A stretch of 64,000 nucleotides of DNA, taken from positions 33,502,901 to 33,566,900 of the forward strand of contig CM049317.1 of NCBI GenBank assembly GCA_026874595.1, given 5' to 3'. Below, piece by piece: positions 23,801 to 32,341 of the stretch. This stretch comes from Sipunculus nudus (Eukaryota > Annelida > Sipuncula > Golfingiida > Sipunculidae). Position numbers and translations under genes: made by a program. The first letter of the stretch is position 1; the number at the start of each line of letters is the position of its first letter. The notes under the pieces are model-generated. The model saw nothing but the letters and a program-made list of their open reading frames with translations, was not told where the DNA came from and did no database searches.

Positions 23801-26459
23801 GATGGGCAAAATGTGTTATAATTTTTCGAGGTAAGGTTTATAGTTTTGGAGATTTTGCCCCTAGAGTGTAATTTCAGAAAATGAAAAAAAAACGACTTTC
23901 GAGATATAAGTATTAGACATAAGATGTACCTGTTTTAAAAGGATTACTTTCTGTAGATTGTTAATGGTAAGAACCAGCAATTAGGGAAAATTAAGGACAA
24001 CTGACAAACAGACATACTGACAAAGTGACAGTCGACTTGACCAGGTTACGGAGAGACCCAAAGGAAGAAACTGAGTCTAAAGCTGTGTTTCCATGTATCC
24101 ATAAAGCTCGAAGGCAAAAAAAATGGCATCCCTCTTTTTAAGATGAACTGTTTCCATGTGTACGTTTTAACGTGTTCTGCATGCGTATCCGCAAAAACGG
24201 ACCGCATCGAAATGGATCGGTGAGCGATTCATCCGTTTTGCGGATGGCAAAAATGCCTAAATTTCCCAACAGTGCCCTGGCGCCAGGTGAGATGAGACAT
24301 ATTGGCCTTTTTCCTGGCTGTCGCTCTTAGATTTTCAAAAGAGGCACGCAAAAAGGTATCCGCAAGAAACGTACGTACTTATGGAAACATTTTTTTGCGG
24401 ACCGCACACTATGGGGCGTACGTACATCTTTTGCGGATACGCTTTTTGCGGATACATGGAAACACAGCTTTAGTTTGTGAAAACAGGACTAATAGTGACC
24501 GAGTTATGAAAAATATTAAATGTTGAGGTTTTTCAATGACCTTGAATTTTGACCGATATTAATCCAAAACAATTGGCTTCTAGGGATTCCGGTTTTCTAT
24601 CAATTTTATAGGTTTGAAAGCGATAGCTAAAAGAGTGTGGCCTGTAGAGAGGGAAAAGACAAACTACACGACCCATGTCGAGCGCTTGCCGGAAGTTGAA
24701 GAAGAAAAACAGACGGACAGAGAGGTGAACATGTTTAAATGTTTAAATCAATATCCCATATTTTAGAGGAAGAAAAAAAATTATGTGTATGAAACTTTAT
24801 TGATTTTAAAAGTTGAGGTCTAAAACAACACACGGACCGACGTACAGAAACAGTAGGTCAAGGTCAGATTATTCTTTTAGATTATGCAGAATGGACAGGC
24901 GAGTAAAATAAGCTAGAGTCAATGTGGATACGGCCATTTAAACCACTTATGAAGAAAATAAGACATTGGGGCGTGTTTATGACATTGACATTTGACCATC
25001 CTTGACAACTATAAATAGGCCTGACGGGATAATAGGTATCTACCAACAGTATAAGCTTTAATGTGATTGCAGGAAACTTGGGCCTGCGTCAGAGATAGAA
25101 ATATCTGAATAATTCCAACTTCAACAAGTTTTACCCAAAATAAGGTCAACATGACAACGGCAGAATATGACCAAATCTTCACAGAAAAAAGGCCATTGAT
25201 TCTTTTTCAGATGCAGCAATAAAAATTATCATATCATTTATTGTCGTGGAGAATTGGCTAAATAACAATATATTGTACTGTTTGAGGTGCAGCGCCCCCT
25301 GGTGGCCATATACCAAAAATGAAAAATTAATTTTAGTATATGATAATTTTAAAACATCAAATATAATAATTTTAAATGATTGCTGCAAAATTGAGTCCTT
25401 TAGGGCGTCATTAATTGATATCTCGGAAAACAAACGGTGTACCGCTCCCTGGTGGTGATTTGCAAAACTTGAACATAATCTTGTTACACTAACTGAACTC
25501 TACGTGATGCAAGTAACAAGACCTCTCTACCTTTGAAAATGACAAAAGCTATAGTAAAAATACCAAGTATTTTATTCAAAAAAGAAAACCGCAGAATGAG
25601 GTCAAGTCTACCCAGAAATAAGCCCATTGATACTTGATTCAGATCCTTTACTTTAAGTTGTAACATTGTTAATAGTTTTGTAACCTTGGGACAAAAACGA
25701 AATTTTGATGTGGTTGACCCACGGAGCCCCCTGGGAGATGTATATACCAAAAATGAAAAATAATTTTCAAGATTTGTTTGTCTAATACACAATATGTATG
25801 CTTTGAAATGATTTCTTTGAAATTCGGGCCTGTGGGGCTTCTTTAATGAAATATCCTAAACATCTCGTACAGAACCCCCTGGTGGTCATTTCTGGAGACT
25901 AAAAATAAAATCTTGTTATATAAATTACAGTCTACATGATGTAAAATTTAGAACTCTCTAGCTTTTAAGATGACAAAGTTATAAAAATAAGGGTAAAAAA
26001 TTAAAATTTCATAAATATTAGCCAAACAATGCGTTACCATGGTAACCAAAGAATGTGACCATTTTATCATCTAAGATTGGCCCGCATAATAAGTGGGTGG
26101 GGAGGGGCAATGACCCTAACCTTGACCTTTGACCCATCATGACCAAAGATTATAGGGTTCCTTTCAGGAATATTTTATATTAACTACATTTGTTTCAGAG
26201 CAATTGCTGCATAACTGCAGACTGTATAATGCAGACAAACAGACAATCATACAAACAGACAAAACAGACATACGGAACAGACCAAAATGGTTGCCGAAAT
26301 CGAATATTTCCGGCAAGCAATGATGTTCGATGGTACAGTGAAAATTAAGGAAATATTCTCACCATTATTTTGTAGGCATATTTGAGTCCACGCTATCTGC
26401 CATACCTCAACGATTATAAATAAAGTTACCAGATGCCGTCTCTTTTTCGAATATTCCAT
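15715..26459 (-). CDS. WSC / C-type lectin transmembrane receptor with tyrosine-motif tail (10 exons)
   Basis: Predicted join, 5' to 3' on the minus strand: 26363-26459, 22488-22688, 21796-21932, 21472-21619, 21030-21299, 18674-18964, 18382-18534, 17950-18129, 16423-16537, 15715-16213. All boundaries are GT-AG, phases match at every junction (mostly 1-1), and the total of 2,091 nt is exactly 697 codons. Product of 696 residues: signal peptide ~1-26, lectin-like half-module 33-99, WSC 100-194, unrecognised module 195-284, C-type lectin domain 285-432, Ser/Thr stalk 433-492, transmembrane helix ~507-531, then basic WRKRRR and a tail with YENV, YTTI, YTEL, YAVP and YVNL. WSC and C-type lectin domains bind glycans in known families, so a cell-surface recognition and signalling role is inferred. 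The donors of exons 8 and 9 and any extra skipped exons are the least certain points. I do not recognise an orthologue. Introns are swollen by repeats. Confidence 0.82.
16423..16537 (-). CDS. Receptor exon 9: transmembrane segment
   Basis: The exon runs from TTTACAG|AT to CTG|GTGAGT. After an acidic juxtamembrane part (GAESEPQSADH) it encodes about 25 uncharged residues, including AGLIILTAAVVLLVC, followed across the splice by WRKRRR, a stop-transfer signal. This fixes the topology: N-terminus outside, C-terminus in the cytosol. The following intron is phase 2, the only intron with that phase in the gene. Confidence 0.78.
16538..17949. other. Receptor intron 8
   Basis: It holds a 100-codon minus-strand frame (17202-17504) without recognisable motifs, a TA tract, and a short dispersed motif (CGACAAGCGACCACGTGTAT, 17689) shared with 51124. 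Confidence 0.65.
17845..17892. repeat. (AT)n microsatellite
   Basis: AT tract in receptor intron 8. Confidence 0.95.
17950..18129 (-). CDS. Receptor exon 8: Ser/Thr-rich stalk
   Basis: It starts after ATTTGCAG in phase 1 and reads EKPTIPTSRVLTTV and onward, with many Thr, Ser and Lys, as in an O-glycosylated stalk. Several downstream GT sites could serve as donor. I chose GAAT|GTAATT because it restores the frame into the transmembrane exon and resembles a donor. A shorter exon is possible. Confidence 0.6.
18382..18534 (-). CDS. Receptor exon 7: C-type lectin domain, C-terminal end
   Basis: The exon runs from CTTCCAG|AT to ACCG|GTGAGC. It contains YTRWDNDDAKF, then DHCILLNENTKW and TPCDVASSGFICE: the last three cysteines and the F.CE terminus of a C-type lectin fold. 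The usual calcium motifs (EPN/QPD and WND) are not clearly present, though WDNDD is close to WND, so calcium-dependent sugar binding is uncertain. It joins exon 6 in frame. Confidence 0.82.
18674..18964 (-). CDS. Receptor exon 6: C-type lectin domain, N-terminal two thirds
   Basis: The exon runs from CCACCAG|AC to GAAG|GTAACC. It shows the C-type lectin landmarks in order: GRCLAYIAEAVKW, the KWETAVDKC helix with its Cys, SVLLSFASYAHFLDLERVMW, FWTFGSSRRW and WVWEDE, where the last is the W.W.DG strand. The preceding PRC adds a long-form N-terminal Cys. The 2.07 kb intron before it holds a hAT MITE and a dispersed repeat. Confidence 0.82.
19908..20338. mobile_element. hAT-type MITE in receptor intron 5
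   Basis: A perfect 8-bp target duplication, GTGAATAT (19908-19915 and 20331-20338), flanks a 415 bp element with ends GAGTGGTGTGCC and CCTACCACTA (inverted AGTGGT). Both subterminal zones are rich in ATCGAT and CGATTA in inverted order. No coding sequence. Confidence 0.72.
20500..20900. repeat. Dispersed repeat, related to 60960-61420
   Basis: It shares with 60960-61420 the phrases TGACCTCTTACC/TGACCTC, TTACCCAAAATCGA, AAAATCCATC, AAGCCCC and ATCGCGGCGACACCACA. It sits inside receptor intron 5. Confidence 0.6.
21030..21299 (-). CDS. Receptor exon 5: unrecognised extracellular module
   Basis: A 90-codon exon bounded by GACAAG|AT and CTTG|GTAAGC (1-1 phase). It begins YCYGAELPIYYLEY and ends YPLCIL. 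It has only two cysteines, one near each end, and alternating hydrophobic stretches (SVVFSSMTIDIILV, ALGVTVVF) that suggest a beta-rich fold closed by one disulphide. I cannot assign a family. It might be a diverged lectin second half or a CUB-like module. It sits between the WSC and C-type lectin domains as a symmetric exon, so it may be a shuffled unit. Confidence 0.68.
21472..21619 (-). CDS. Receptor exon 4: WSC domain, C-terminal half
   Basis: The exon starts after TTCAACAG in phase 0 and ends T|GTATGT in phase 1. It carries the remaining cysteines (LCCCFN, SCSICTYENMPC) and the CG...AIY ending typical of WSC domains. The reading frame is open throughout and joins exon 3 without a gap (...FSHHM then DRYAR...). 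This exon is under 60 codons. Support comes from frame continuity and cysteine spacing. Confidence 0.72.
21796..21932 (-). CDS. Receptor exon 3: WSC domain, N-terminal half
   Basis: The exon starts after TTGATTAG and ends ATG|GTATGT in phase 0. It encodes the WSC hallmark YYQGCY, and then a CKTYCYGYKYF segment matching the family pattern C..fC..y.yf. WSC domains are eight-cysteine extracellular modules found in yeast stress sensors, polycystin-1 and Kremen. The domain continues in the next exon. A copy with two in-frame stops lies at 52824-52963. Confidence 0.75.
22488..22688 (-). CDS. Receptor exon 2: C-type-lectin-like half-module
   Basis: The 67-codon exon starts after TTGAAG and ends at G|GTATAT (phase 1 to phase 1). 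It carries the first-half signature of a C-type lectin fold: an aromatic-Cys start (WFCLYL), a TWADAQTAS helix, then WIGG and YWNW in the position of the WIGL and W.W strands. The Cys normally found four residues after the helix Ala is Ser here, whereas the damaged copy at 53142-53343 still has Cys. No second half of the fold follows, because the next exon opens a WSC domain. It is either a shortened lectin module or a module specific to this family. Confidence 0.75.
23030..24060. repeat. Degenerate tandem repeat in receptor intron 1
   Basis: The block TGACAAACAGACATAC..ACTGACAAAGTGACA recurs near 23391, 23722 and 24001, each with a preceding CCTGTAG...AGCAAGCAA stretch. Spacing is 280-330 bp. 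Non-coding. Confidence 0.65.
24077..24473. mobile_element. MITE with perfect 24-bp terminal inverted repeats
   Basis: CTAAAGCTGTGTTTCCATGT opens the left end, and its complement closes the right end at 24473; 24 bp match perfectly. Inside, GCGGATAC and TTTTGCGG recur in both orientations. No clear target duplication in the flanks, so the superfamily is open. It lies in receptor intron 1. Confidence 0.75.
25170..26050. repeat. Two ~435-bp degenerate direct repeats in receptor intron 1
   Basis: GGCCATTGATTC...CAGCGCCCCCTGGTGG...ACCAAAAATGAAAAATTAATTTT...CCCTGGTGG..ATTT is present from about 25190 and again from about 25622. GACCTTGACCTTTGACC follows near 26110. Such phrases are common in dispersed marine-invertebrate repeats. 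Confidence 0.6.
26363..26459 (-). CDS. Receptor exon 1: signal peptide
   Basis: The start codon at 26459 opens MEYSKKRRH, a basic n-region. A hydrophobic stretch (LVTLFIIVEVWQIAW) follows, then a polar end. The exon is 32 codons plus one base and ends in a clean donor, G|GTGAGA, giving a phase-1 intron as in the downstream extracellular exons. This start is supported by a diverged copy at 42844-42940 that keeps the same length, start codon, hydrophobic core and donor. Intron 1 is 3.7 kb and holds MITEs and degenerate repeats. Any untranslated 5' exon is not identified. Confidence 0.8.
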
Positions 26460-27936
26460 CTCCAGTGAGTCACATGTAAAAAGACGCTGACATCAATCAA
26501 CTGTCTTCTCAATAATCCGCAGATACACTACTGGGACCTATACACAACATTGTATTCTCAGGAAGTGTATATAGATGTATAACTGGCTGGTTTTAGTGTT
26601 GATTTACTCAGCAGTTACTTCCTCGCTCAGTTACGTGCAGGGTGCGATGAGTTTAACACAGGTTGAGTCAACACGACACGTACATTGATCTATAAATAGC
26701 TGAACAAGTTATTTGAATATGCAGGGACGTTCAAGAGATTTACGGTTCCTCCAGGGATTTCCTTCAGATGACGATCTCTAACCCAGGTACATAATGTTAT
26801 CTCAGTTAAGGAGGTTTATAATTGTTTAATGAATAGGTCTGTGGTCTGTCGGTGGCACATTTTTTTTGTGTGGATAACGGTATCAATGCGGTAAAAATTA
26901 TATGTAATTATTAAGCCTTCTAGATTTCAGAGTATATGCAAGGTTGGGGATGTTTTTAACCCAACTATTTGCTGTAACAGCATGTCAGTTTGTCCCATCA
27001 AGTTAATCAGTGTATCTGTGTTATTCAACATGTAGGTCGGCGTAATTCATGTAGCTCGGAAGTCTGCTTGCTCTGTAGCTCGGCAAACTGTCTGTAGCTC
27101 GGCGTAGCTCGGTGTAGCTGGCCAAAAAGACTGACCGGTTATAACATGTCATTGAGTCATTATAGCGTATCTCTGAGGTTCCAATATAATGCTAGTAACG
27201 CAACATTGGCCAACTGGGTTCACACCGGGAACACTGAGCTCCGATATCAACGCCTCAACCTCTAGAGTACGTCCTACAGCGACAAAAAAAATCATCTTCT
27301 TATAACAGGTCGATCAAGAGGTCCACTTATATATAAAGATAAGGAGGTGTTGTTATCACCCCTGTCTGTTTATTAAGTATGTATTTTTGTTACCTTATGG
27401 AGTCCTTAAGGCTCGGTAACAATGTCGATGAAGCCTCATCTTTACACAGCGCTCAGAGTGACGGCAGCCTACCTTTAAGAACTGGCAGGGTCAAACGCCA
27501 TCATCATCCAGAGATTTTAAATCTTTCGTGTCTTTTTTATAGATATCTTTATTTCCACGAACAAAATACCAAATAAAACATAGTCTGCTTATCCCTCACC
27601 TTCATTTCTCAGACCGTGTAAACCAATTTAAGTGAGTTCCTGGGAATTACTTGAGCAGATATGAAAATCAGAGTTTGCATCATGCATCCTTTTGAATGAG
27701 AAATAAAATTAGAAATCTGAATTCAAAGGAATCCAAGCCTCCGCTATGCTCCCAAAACCGTGTCTGCATTCAATTATTTGGCCTATATTCCCAGGTTCAT
27801 TCGTGCATAGGTGACTCTACATTTGTGAATATTCCTTAAGGGCGTTCCTGAATATAGACCATCAGTCGTAGCCACACAAAATCTAATCGGTTCTTCACTA
27901 ACCCATTTCTTCACTGACCCATTTTCCTGAAAATAT
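26460..27936. repeat. Receptor 5' flank, duplicated at 42941-46400
   Basis: Blocks shared in order with the 43-46 kb region: AATCCGCAGATA, CTCTAACCCAGGTACA, AACGGTATCAATGCGGT, GGTCGATCAAGAGGTC, and later GTTCCTG...AATTACTTGAGCAGATAT. A decayed tRNA-SINE (about 27205-27275; partner near 43470-43530) is present in both, so it predates the duplication. The second copy has a 2.2 kb insertion (43860-46030). TATATATAAAG at 27331 reads as a TATA-like string on both strands, but nothing proves a promoter. Confidence 0.65.
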
Positions 27937-28494
27937 CATGCAGCCCATTCACGACTACGTAAGTTATGTTGGGAACACTCAAACAAACATGCACGGGGAT
28001 GAAAGTATACTCTCCTTAGCTTATATTATACATATGCATTGTATATACGCTAGGGTTTTGTGAATTTGATTTTTTTTATTTATATATCACATCGATCCAT
28101 GTACTGTCATATTGTCAGTAAAAATTTTGAACATTTCCAAGAAACAGGAGTAGAAATGCAGTTTTGAAACCCCGTACATTGCAGGGATATATGACATATA
28201 CACCTGTACCTCTGACATGCAGCCCATTCACGACTACGTAAGTTATGTTGGGAACACTCAAACAAACATGCACGGGGATGAAAGTATACTCTCCTTAGCT
28301 TATATTATACATATGCATTGTATATACGCTAGGGTTTTGTGAATTTGATTTTTTTTATTTATATATCACATCGATCCATGTACTGTCATATTGTCAGTAA
28401 AAATTTTGAACATTTCCAAGAAACAGGAGTAGAAATGCAGTTTTGAAACCCCGTACATTGCAGGGATATATGACATATACACCTGTACCTCTGA
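27937..28494. repeat. 279-bp tandem duplication, two identical copies
   Basis: Copy 1 is 27937-28215, copy 2 is 28216-28494. I found no difference by reading them side by side. The junction is CTGACATG. It is either very recent or an assembly duplication. The related sequence at 46310-46400 is single copy. Confidence 0.92.
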
Positions 28495-28498
28495 CATG

Positions 28499-29449
28499 GT
28501 CACTGCACTTCAAAAGGAAACTTTTCCTGTAAGCGACGTCACTTATTAATTAACTAAATGTTTGAATACAGGCAAGTCATTTCATAAGTGCAGTAAAAAC
28601 AACAGGTTGCCTTTTGATAAGTGTTTATTTAAGCCGTTCATCCTTGAGGGTGGTTTAAACTGTTTCATAATTGCATAGGCCTACATTCAAAATACTATAT
28701 ATACATGTTTAAAATATAATTAAAAAGACAACAAAACACCAGTAATATTGCATGGTAAGTGATGTTAAAATATGTCTTCATAATGCTTGCACGTGATGTC
28801 GGCGTCGCCAGTCAGCTGAACTAAAATAGATTATGTTGCTTGCCGCTTAGGTACGGAGGCTCGTGTAGGTGACTCGTGCCCACGCGATAGTATCTCGTTA
28901 TTGGCAATTTCTCGTGCGCATTTGATAATTATATCGCTGCCTGGCAGCACTGAGTCACCCCAAGTATATAACGGAAGCAATGTCCTAGGTTTGATAGGTA
29001 AAAGTGCAGTCTAGCTGACCAATATTTTGACCCCTAACTGGAAAGCTTTACCACATATCAATAACATTTTTTGTCTGCATGTTGAAGTTGACAGTGATGT
29101 GCATCAGCTAATGTATGATATTTGATTGTTTACTAAGAATATATTTTGTTGTGATACAGAAAGCATTATTGCTAAAACAATGCGACGATTATAGATATTG
29201 CAGTGCTGACATATATGTCATGATGCGATCAAATGTGCCGCTGTAGATGTATTCGTATAAAATGTTTTCCAGAAGATTATGTTTAATTTTAAATAGAAAT
29301 AATATAAACAACTGTTTTACATGATCAAACTGTCTATATCTAAAGTGTCTTCCATCCAAGGTGACGACGTCGTGCCGTCAACATGTATACAAACTGTCGG
29401 GTGATTGTTCAATCGCATGATAGATCAATGAAAGTCAAAATTATTGCAA
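28499..29449. other. Intergenic, nothing recognised
   Basis: AT-rich, no coding frame or repeat ends seen. Confidence 0.65.
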
Positions 29450-29589
29450 CGATTTAAAAAAAAAAAACACTGACTTCTTAATTCATTCCCCTAGTTATTT
29501 CATGCTGCCTAGTGTTACAAAATTTCCATTTCAAAATCTGTGTTCATCACGCATACGTGATTTGTTTATATTAGGTTCCATAACAAAAT

Positions 29590-29607
29590 TGGGGGCTCGT
29601 CTGGATG
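29590..29607 (+). promoter_or_regulatory. Primer-binding site, tRNA-Pro type
   Basis: TGGGGGCTCGTCTGGAT lies two bases after the LTR-terminal CA and differs slightly from the canonical tRNA-Pro primer site. In the 54 kb copy the equivalent site has drifted further (TGGGCGCCTCCGGGA). Confidence 0.65.
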
Positions 29608-29748
29608 CTTAATAGTTTTGACAATTTATTAGGCCTTGACCTGGACATTGTTTAATCATACATTGTTTACAAGATCACATTTTGTTTATAGTACATTGTT
29701 TACAGGATTTATCTCGGTGGTTATTTATTATTGTTTTAACATCTTAAC

Positions 29749-29952
29749 ATGGCAGATTTCAAACCTGAGACATTTGTTGACGATCCTGACCCTGATCAAC
29801 TTGAACAGTTGTCAAAAGAACAGTTATTGCGTTTGGGACAACACTTAGGGCTAAGTGTAAAAAAAGCTTTGAGAAAGCCTGATTTCATTGCTAAAATCAT
29901 GCAATATCAAGTAAGCAAAGGTTTAATTGAAGAGACTGAAGTTGAAACATAA
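29749..29952 (+). pseudogene. Truncated retrotransposon gag N-terminus
   Basis: A 67-residue frame: MADFKPETFV, an acidic stretch, then QLLRLGQHLGLSVKKALRKP, a SAP-like helical segment typical of gag starts in invertebrate Ty3-like elements. The match to 54248-54457 is strong and in the same frame. Gag-like sequence continues past the stop at about 29980-30090 in a shifted frame (rich in Glu, Arg and Lys), so the original frame is broken here. Not expected to be functional. Confidence 0.75.
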
Positions 29953-30110
29953 AAAATGACAGCCTTGCTATGCAATTAGAATTTTAAAAAAGTTGGAAAT
30001 ACAACATGAGCTAGCATTTAAAGAGAGGGAAGAATGGTTAGAAAGAGAAAGACTAGAAAAAGAAATAGAAAGAGACAGACTAGGAAAAGTTGGGGGAGGG
30101 GGCAGCTGTT

Positions 30111-31282
30111 AAGAAATGATGGTACTTTTGGACGCAAAGATACCATAAATGAAATATCTAGTTTTATTCTACCTCTGAATATATGTTTGGTTGACTCTCT
30201 GTGTCAGGTGTTGTGATAACTATGTTAGTATTGCTATTTTAATATTATTTTGTTTAAAGCTATTTATCAATTGATTGTCTACGCCTCACAACCGGCTAAG
30301 CTCAATATTTTTTTCACATTATCCACAAAGAACCCCCCACCCCCGTCTAAACCAAAGTTAGTAGAAAAAACTAGCATGGGCCATGGGAGTAAGGGACATA
30401 TGTAACGCCATTAAATGATCGGGTACAAAACGGAAACAAACAGAGACACAAATGTAACAGAACCCTGATCTGCAGCTCCGCATCAAAGTATAAAAGGTAA
30501 TGCGTAGCAGAGAACAATGATCGGAACCAAGTATACAGAAAATGAGTACTGACAAGACCCAATTAACAAAAATGAAAAAAGCAAAAAGTAGAAAGTCATG
30601 CTTAAACCTAAAGGAACGTATACCTTATACTGAGATGTATTTAATTATGAGCACGTGGCGTTGGTTTGCCAGATCACGAAAGATTGCAACTATAAAAAAA
30701 AAAGAATTTCTAGCTAAGCGGGAGCATACTAGGTACTCTAAAGTGCTGCTTAGCATGATATAAATGCTGGCTAAAAATCTCAACCATCTATATGTATCAT
30801 GCTAAAGCAAAGAAAGGCTCTTTACAAGTTGAATTTTACTAGACTTACTAGGAGTTCAAAGATAATCCCGACAAAAATTTGATCCACGCGTACGACGTGG
30901 ATTGAAACGAGGAGTGAGAGGGGAAAATGAAAGATAATAAAACATATTTCGGAAACCATCACTGTCGTCCAGATGAAAGCAAATATAATTCTAGATAATC
31001 TTGACTGTTTATACTGTTTTGATTCAATTTCCATCATCTTACTTCCACGTTTTATTAAAATGGCGGAATGAATTTAACATTCTTTATCGAAAGAAGAGAA
31101 TGAAAACCGCAATAGAATGCCAAAGGTTATGTAAAGATCTAAAATACTTATGTACGCATAATACTTAGCAGACATCAACGTGAACACGTTTTGGCATAAA
31201 TTAATCAAACGTTTGTATAAAAAGAAAATAAAAGGAGCCATTTTGACAACAGAAAGAAGAACATGCACATACATACGCAGCT
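30111..31282. other. Intergenic, nothing recognised
   Basis: Short frames on both strands overlap each other and have no motifs. A poly-C stretch (CCCCCCACCCCCG) is near 30332. Confidence 0.6.
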
Positions 31283-31297
31283 AAGATCATAGGTTAC
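31283..31297. repeat. LINE target-site duplication, 5' copy
   Basis: AAGATCATAGGTTAC pairs with AAGATCATAAGTTAC at 39704-39718 (14 of 15 identical), immediately outside the 5' end and after the poly-A. Confidence 0.85.
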
Positions 31298-31408
31298 GGG
31301 TTTGGTGCGCATGCGCGGACTGTGAGGACACGCTTTGTGAGAGCTCCAGCTCCTTGCGACTTGAAACAGTAAGTGCCGTCACCATATCTTGAATAAAACT
31401 AAAGAAAT

Positions 31409-32341
31409 ATGCCCAGAAGTAAGAGAAATAAAAAGAGCCAGAGAAGTGTAGACCAGTATTTGTCAAAAAAAGATAAGGACAACCAACAAGACGACGAACA
31501 AGGGATAGCCGAACAAGACATGGCGGCGAGTGACACGTGTACAGACACAGACACACAAGACGAGACCAGGCACTTATCGTTGGACAGTCATTTCAGAATT
31601 ATGGAAGAAAAGATGTGTCAACTGATAAACGAGTGCAGATATACATTACAGAAAGAAATATCAGGACTAGAAGGAAAAATTGAGAGTATCAGAACAGTTA
31701 CACAAGAACAAGAGGAAAAGATAAAGGAAATCAGAGAGAGTGTGGAATTCATTGATGGTCGGTACGACAACAATAACAGAAGGTTAGAACAGTTAGAGAA
31801 AGAAAACAATCAGCTACGCAAAGAAAACAAGACATTACGAAACAATGAAACATTACTTACAGACAAGATAAAAGATATGGAATCTAACCTGAAAGAAAGG
31901 ATAATCAACATAGAAAGATACACAAGAGAGTTTAATCTGAGACTGATAGGGGTGCCTGAAACACAAAATGAGGACTGGGTGGATATTGCAGCTAAATGGA
32001 TTATTGAACACAAACTTTTAGGAGCCGACTGTTCGGTAACGGACGTTAAGAAACATATCGAACAAGCACACAGAACAGGTAAAAAACAAACACAGGGGAA
32101 AGAACGCCACGTAATTTTAAGGTTTTACTCAAGACAAACCAGACATAACACTTTGAAGAACGCAAAGCTGAATAGAACAACGAACCAATCCCCATTCCTC
32201 ACTGAGGACTTGACCAAAGAAGATTACCTTTTGAAAAGACGTGCAATGGACCAAATCAGAGACGCATACAAAGACCACAAAAAAGCGAGATTTTGGCGGG
32301 GAATGTTAATAATAGATGGCCAGCAAGTTGAAATAAACTAA
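31409..32341 (+). CDS. LINE ORF1 protein (L1 ORF1p-like, RNA-binding chaperone)
   Basis: An open frame of 310 codons. The N-terminus is basic and low in complexity. Residues ~65-165 form a long coiled coil (LEQLEKENNQLRKENKTLR). Around residue 170 is ERYTREFNLRLIGVPE, matching the N-R-hydrophobic-GVPE start of the L1 ORF1 RRM-like domain. A basic C-terminal domain follows (HRTGKKQ, HVILRFYSRQTR, KARFWRG). L1-type ORF1p trimerises through the coiled coil and coats its RNA. It is not disrupted, unlike ORF2 of the same element. The start is the first ATG after the 5' UTR. Confidence 0.88.
   Translation: MPRSKRNKKSQRSVDQYLSKKDKDNQQDDEQGIAEQDMAASDTCTDTDTQDETRHLSLDSHFRIMEEKMCQLINECRYTLQKEISGLEGKIESIRTVTQEQEEKIKEIRESVEFIDGRYDNNNRRLEQLEKENNQLRKENKTLRNNETLLTDKIKDMESNLKERIINIERYTREFNLRLIGVPETQNEDWVDIAAKWIIEHKLLGADCSVTDVKKHIEQAHRTGKKQTQGKERHVILRFYSRQTRHNTLKNAKLNRTTNQSPFLTEDLTKEDYLLKRRAMDQIRDAYKDHKKARFWRGMLIIDGQQVEIN

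Larger units (their letters stand above)
29450..30110 (+). mobile_element. LTR-retrotransposon remnant: LTR end, primer site, gag start
   Basis: 29460-29588 matches the 3' end of the LTR at 54632-54790 (minus) and ends ...CCATAACA. At 29590 TGGGGGCTCGTCTGGAT follows, very close to the tRNA-Pro primer-binding sequence known from gammaretroviruses and many Ty3-like elements. A gag start follows at 29749. No protease, polymerase or 3' LTR was found downstream, so the element is truncated near 30110. The related copy at 54 kb lies in the opposite orientation. Confidence 0.78.
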
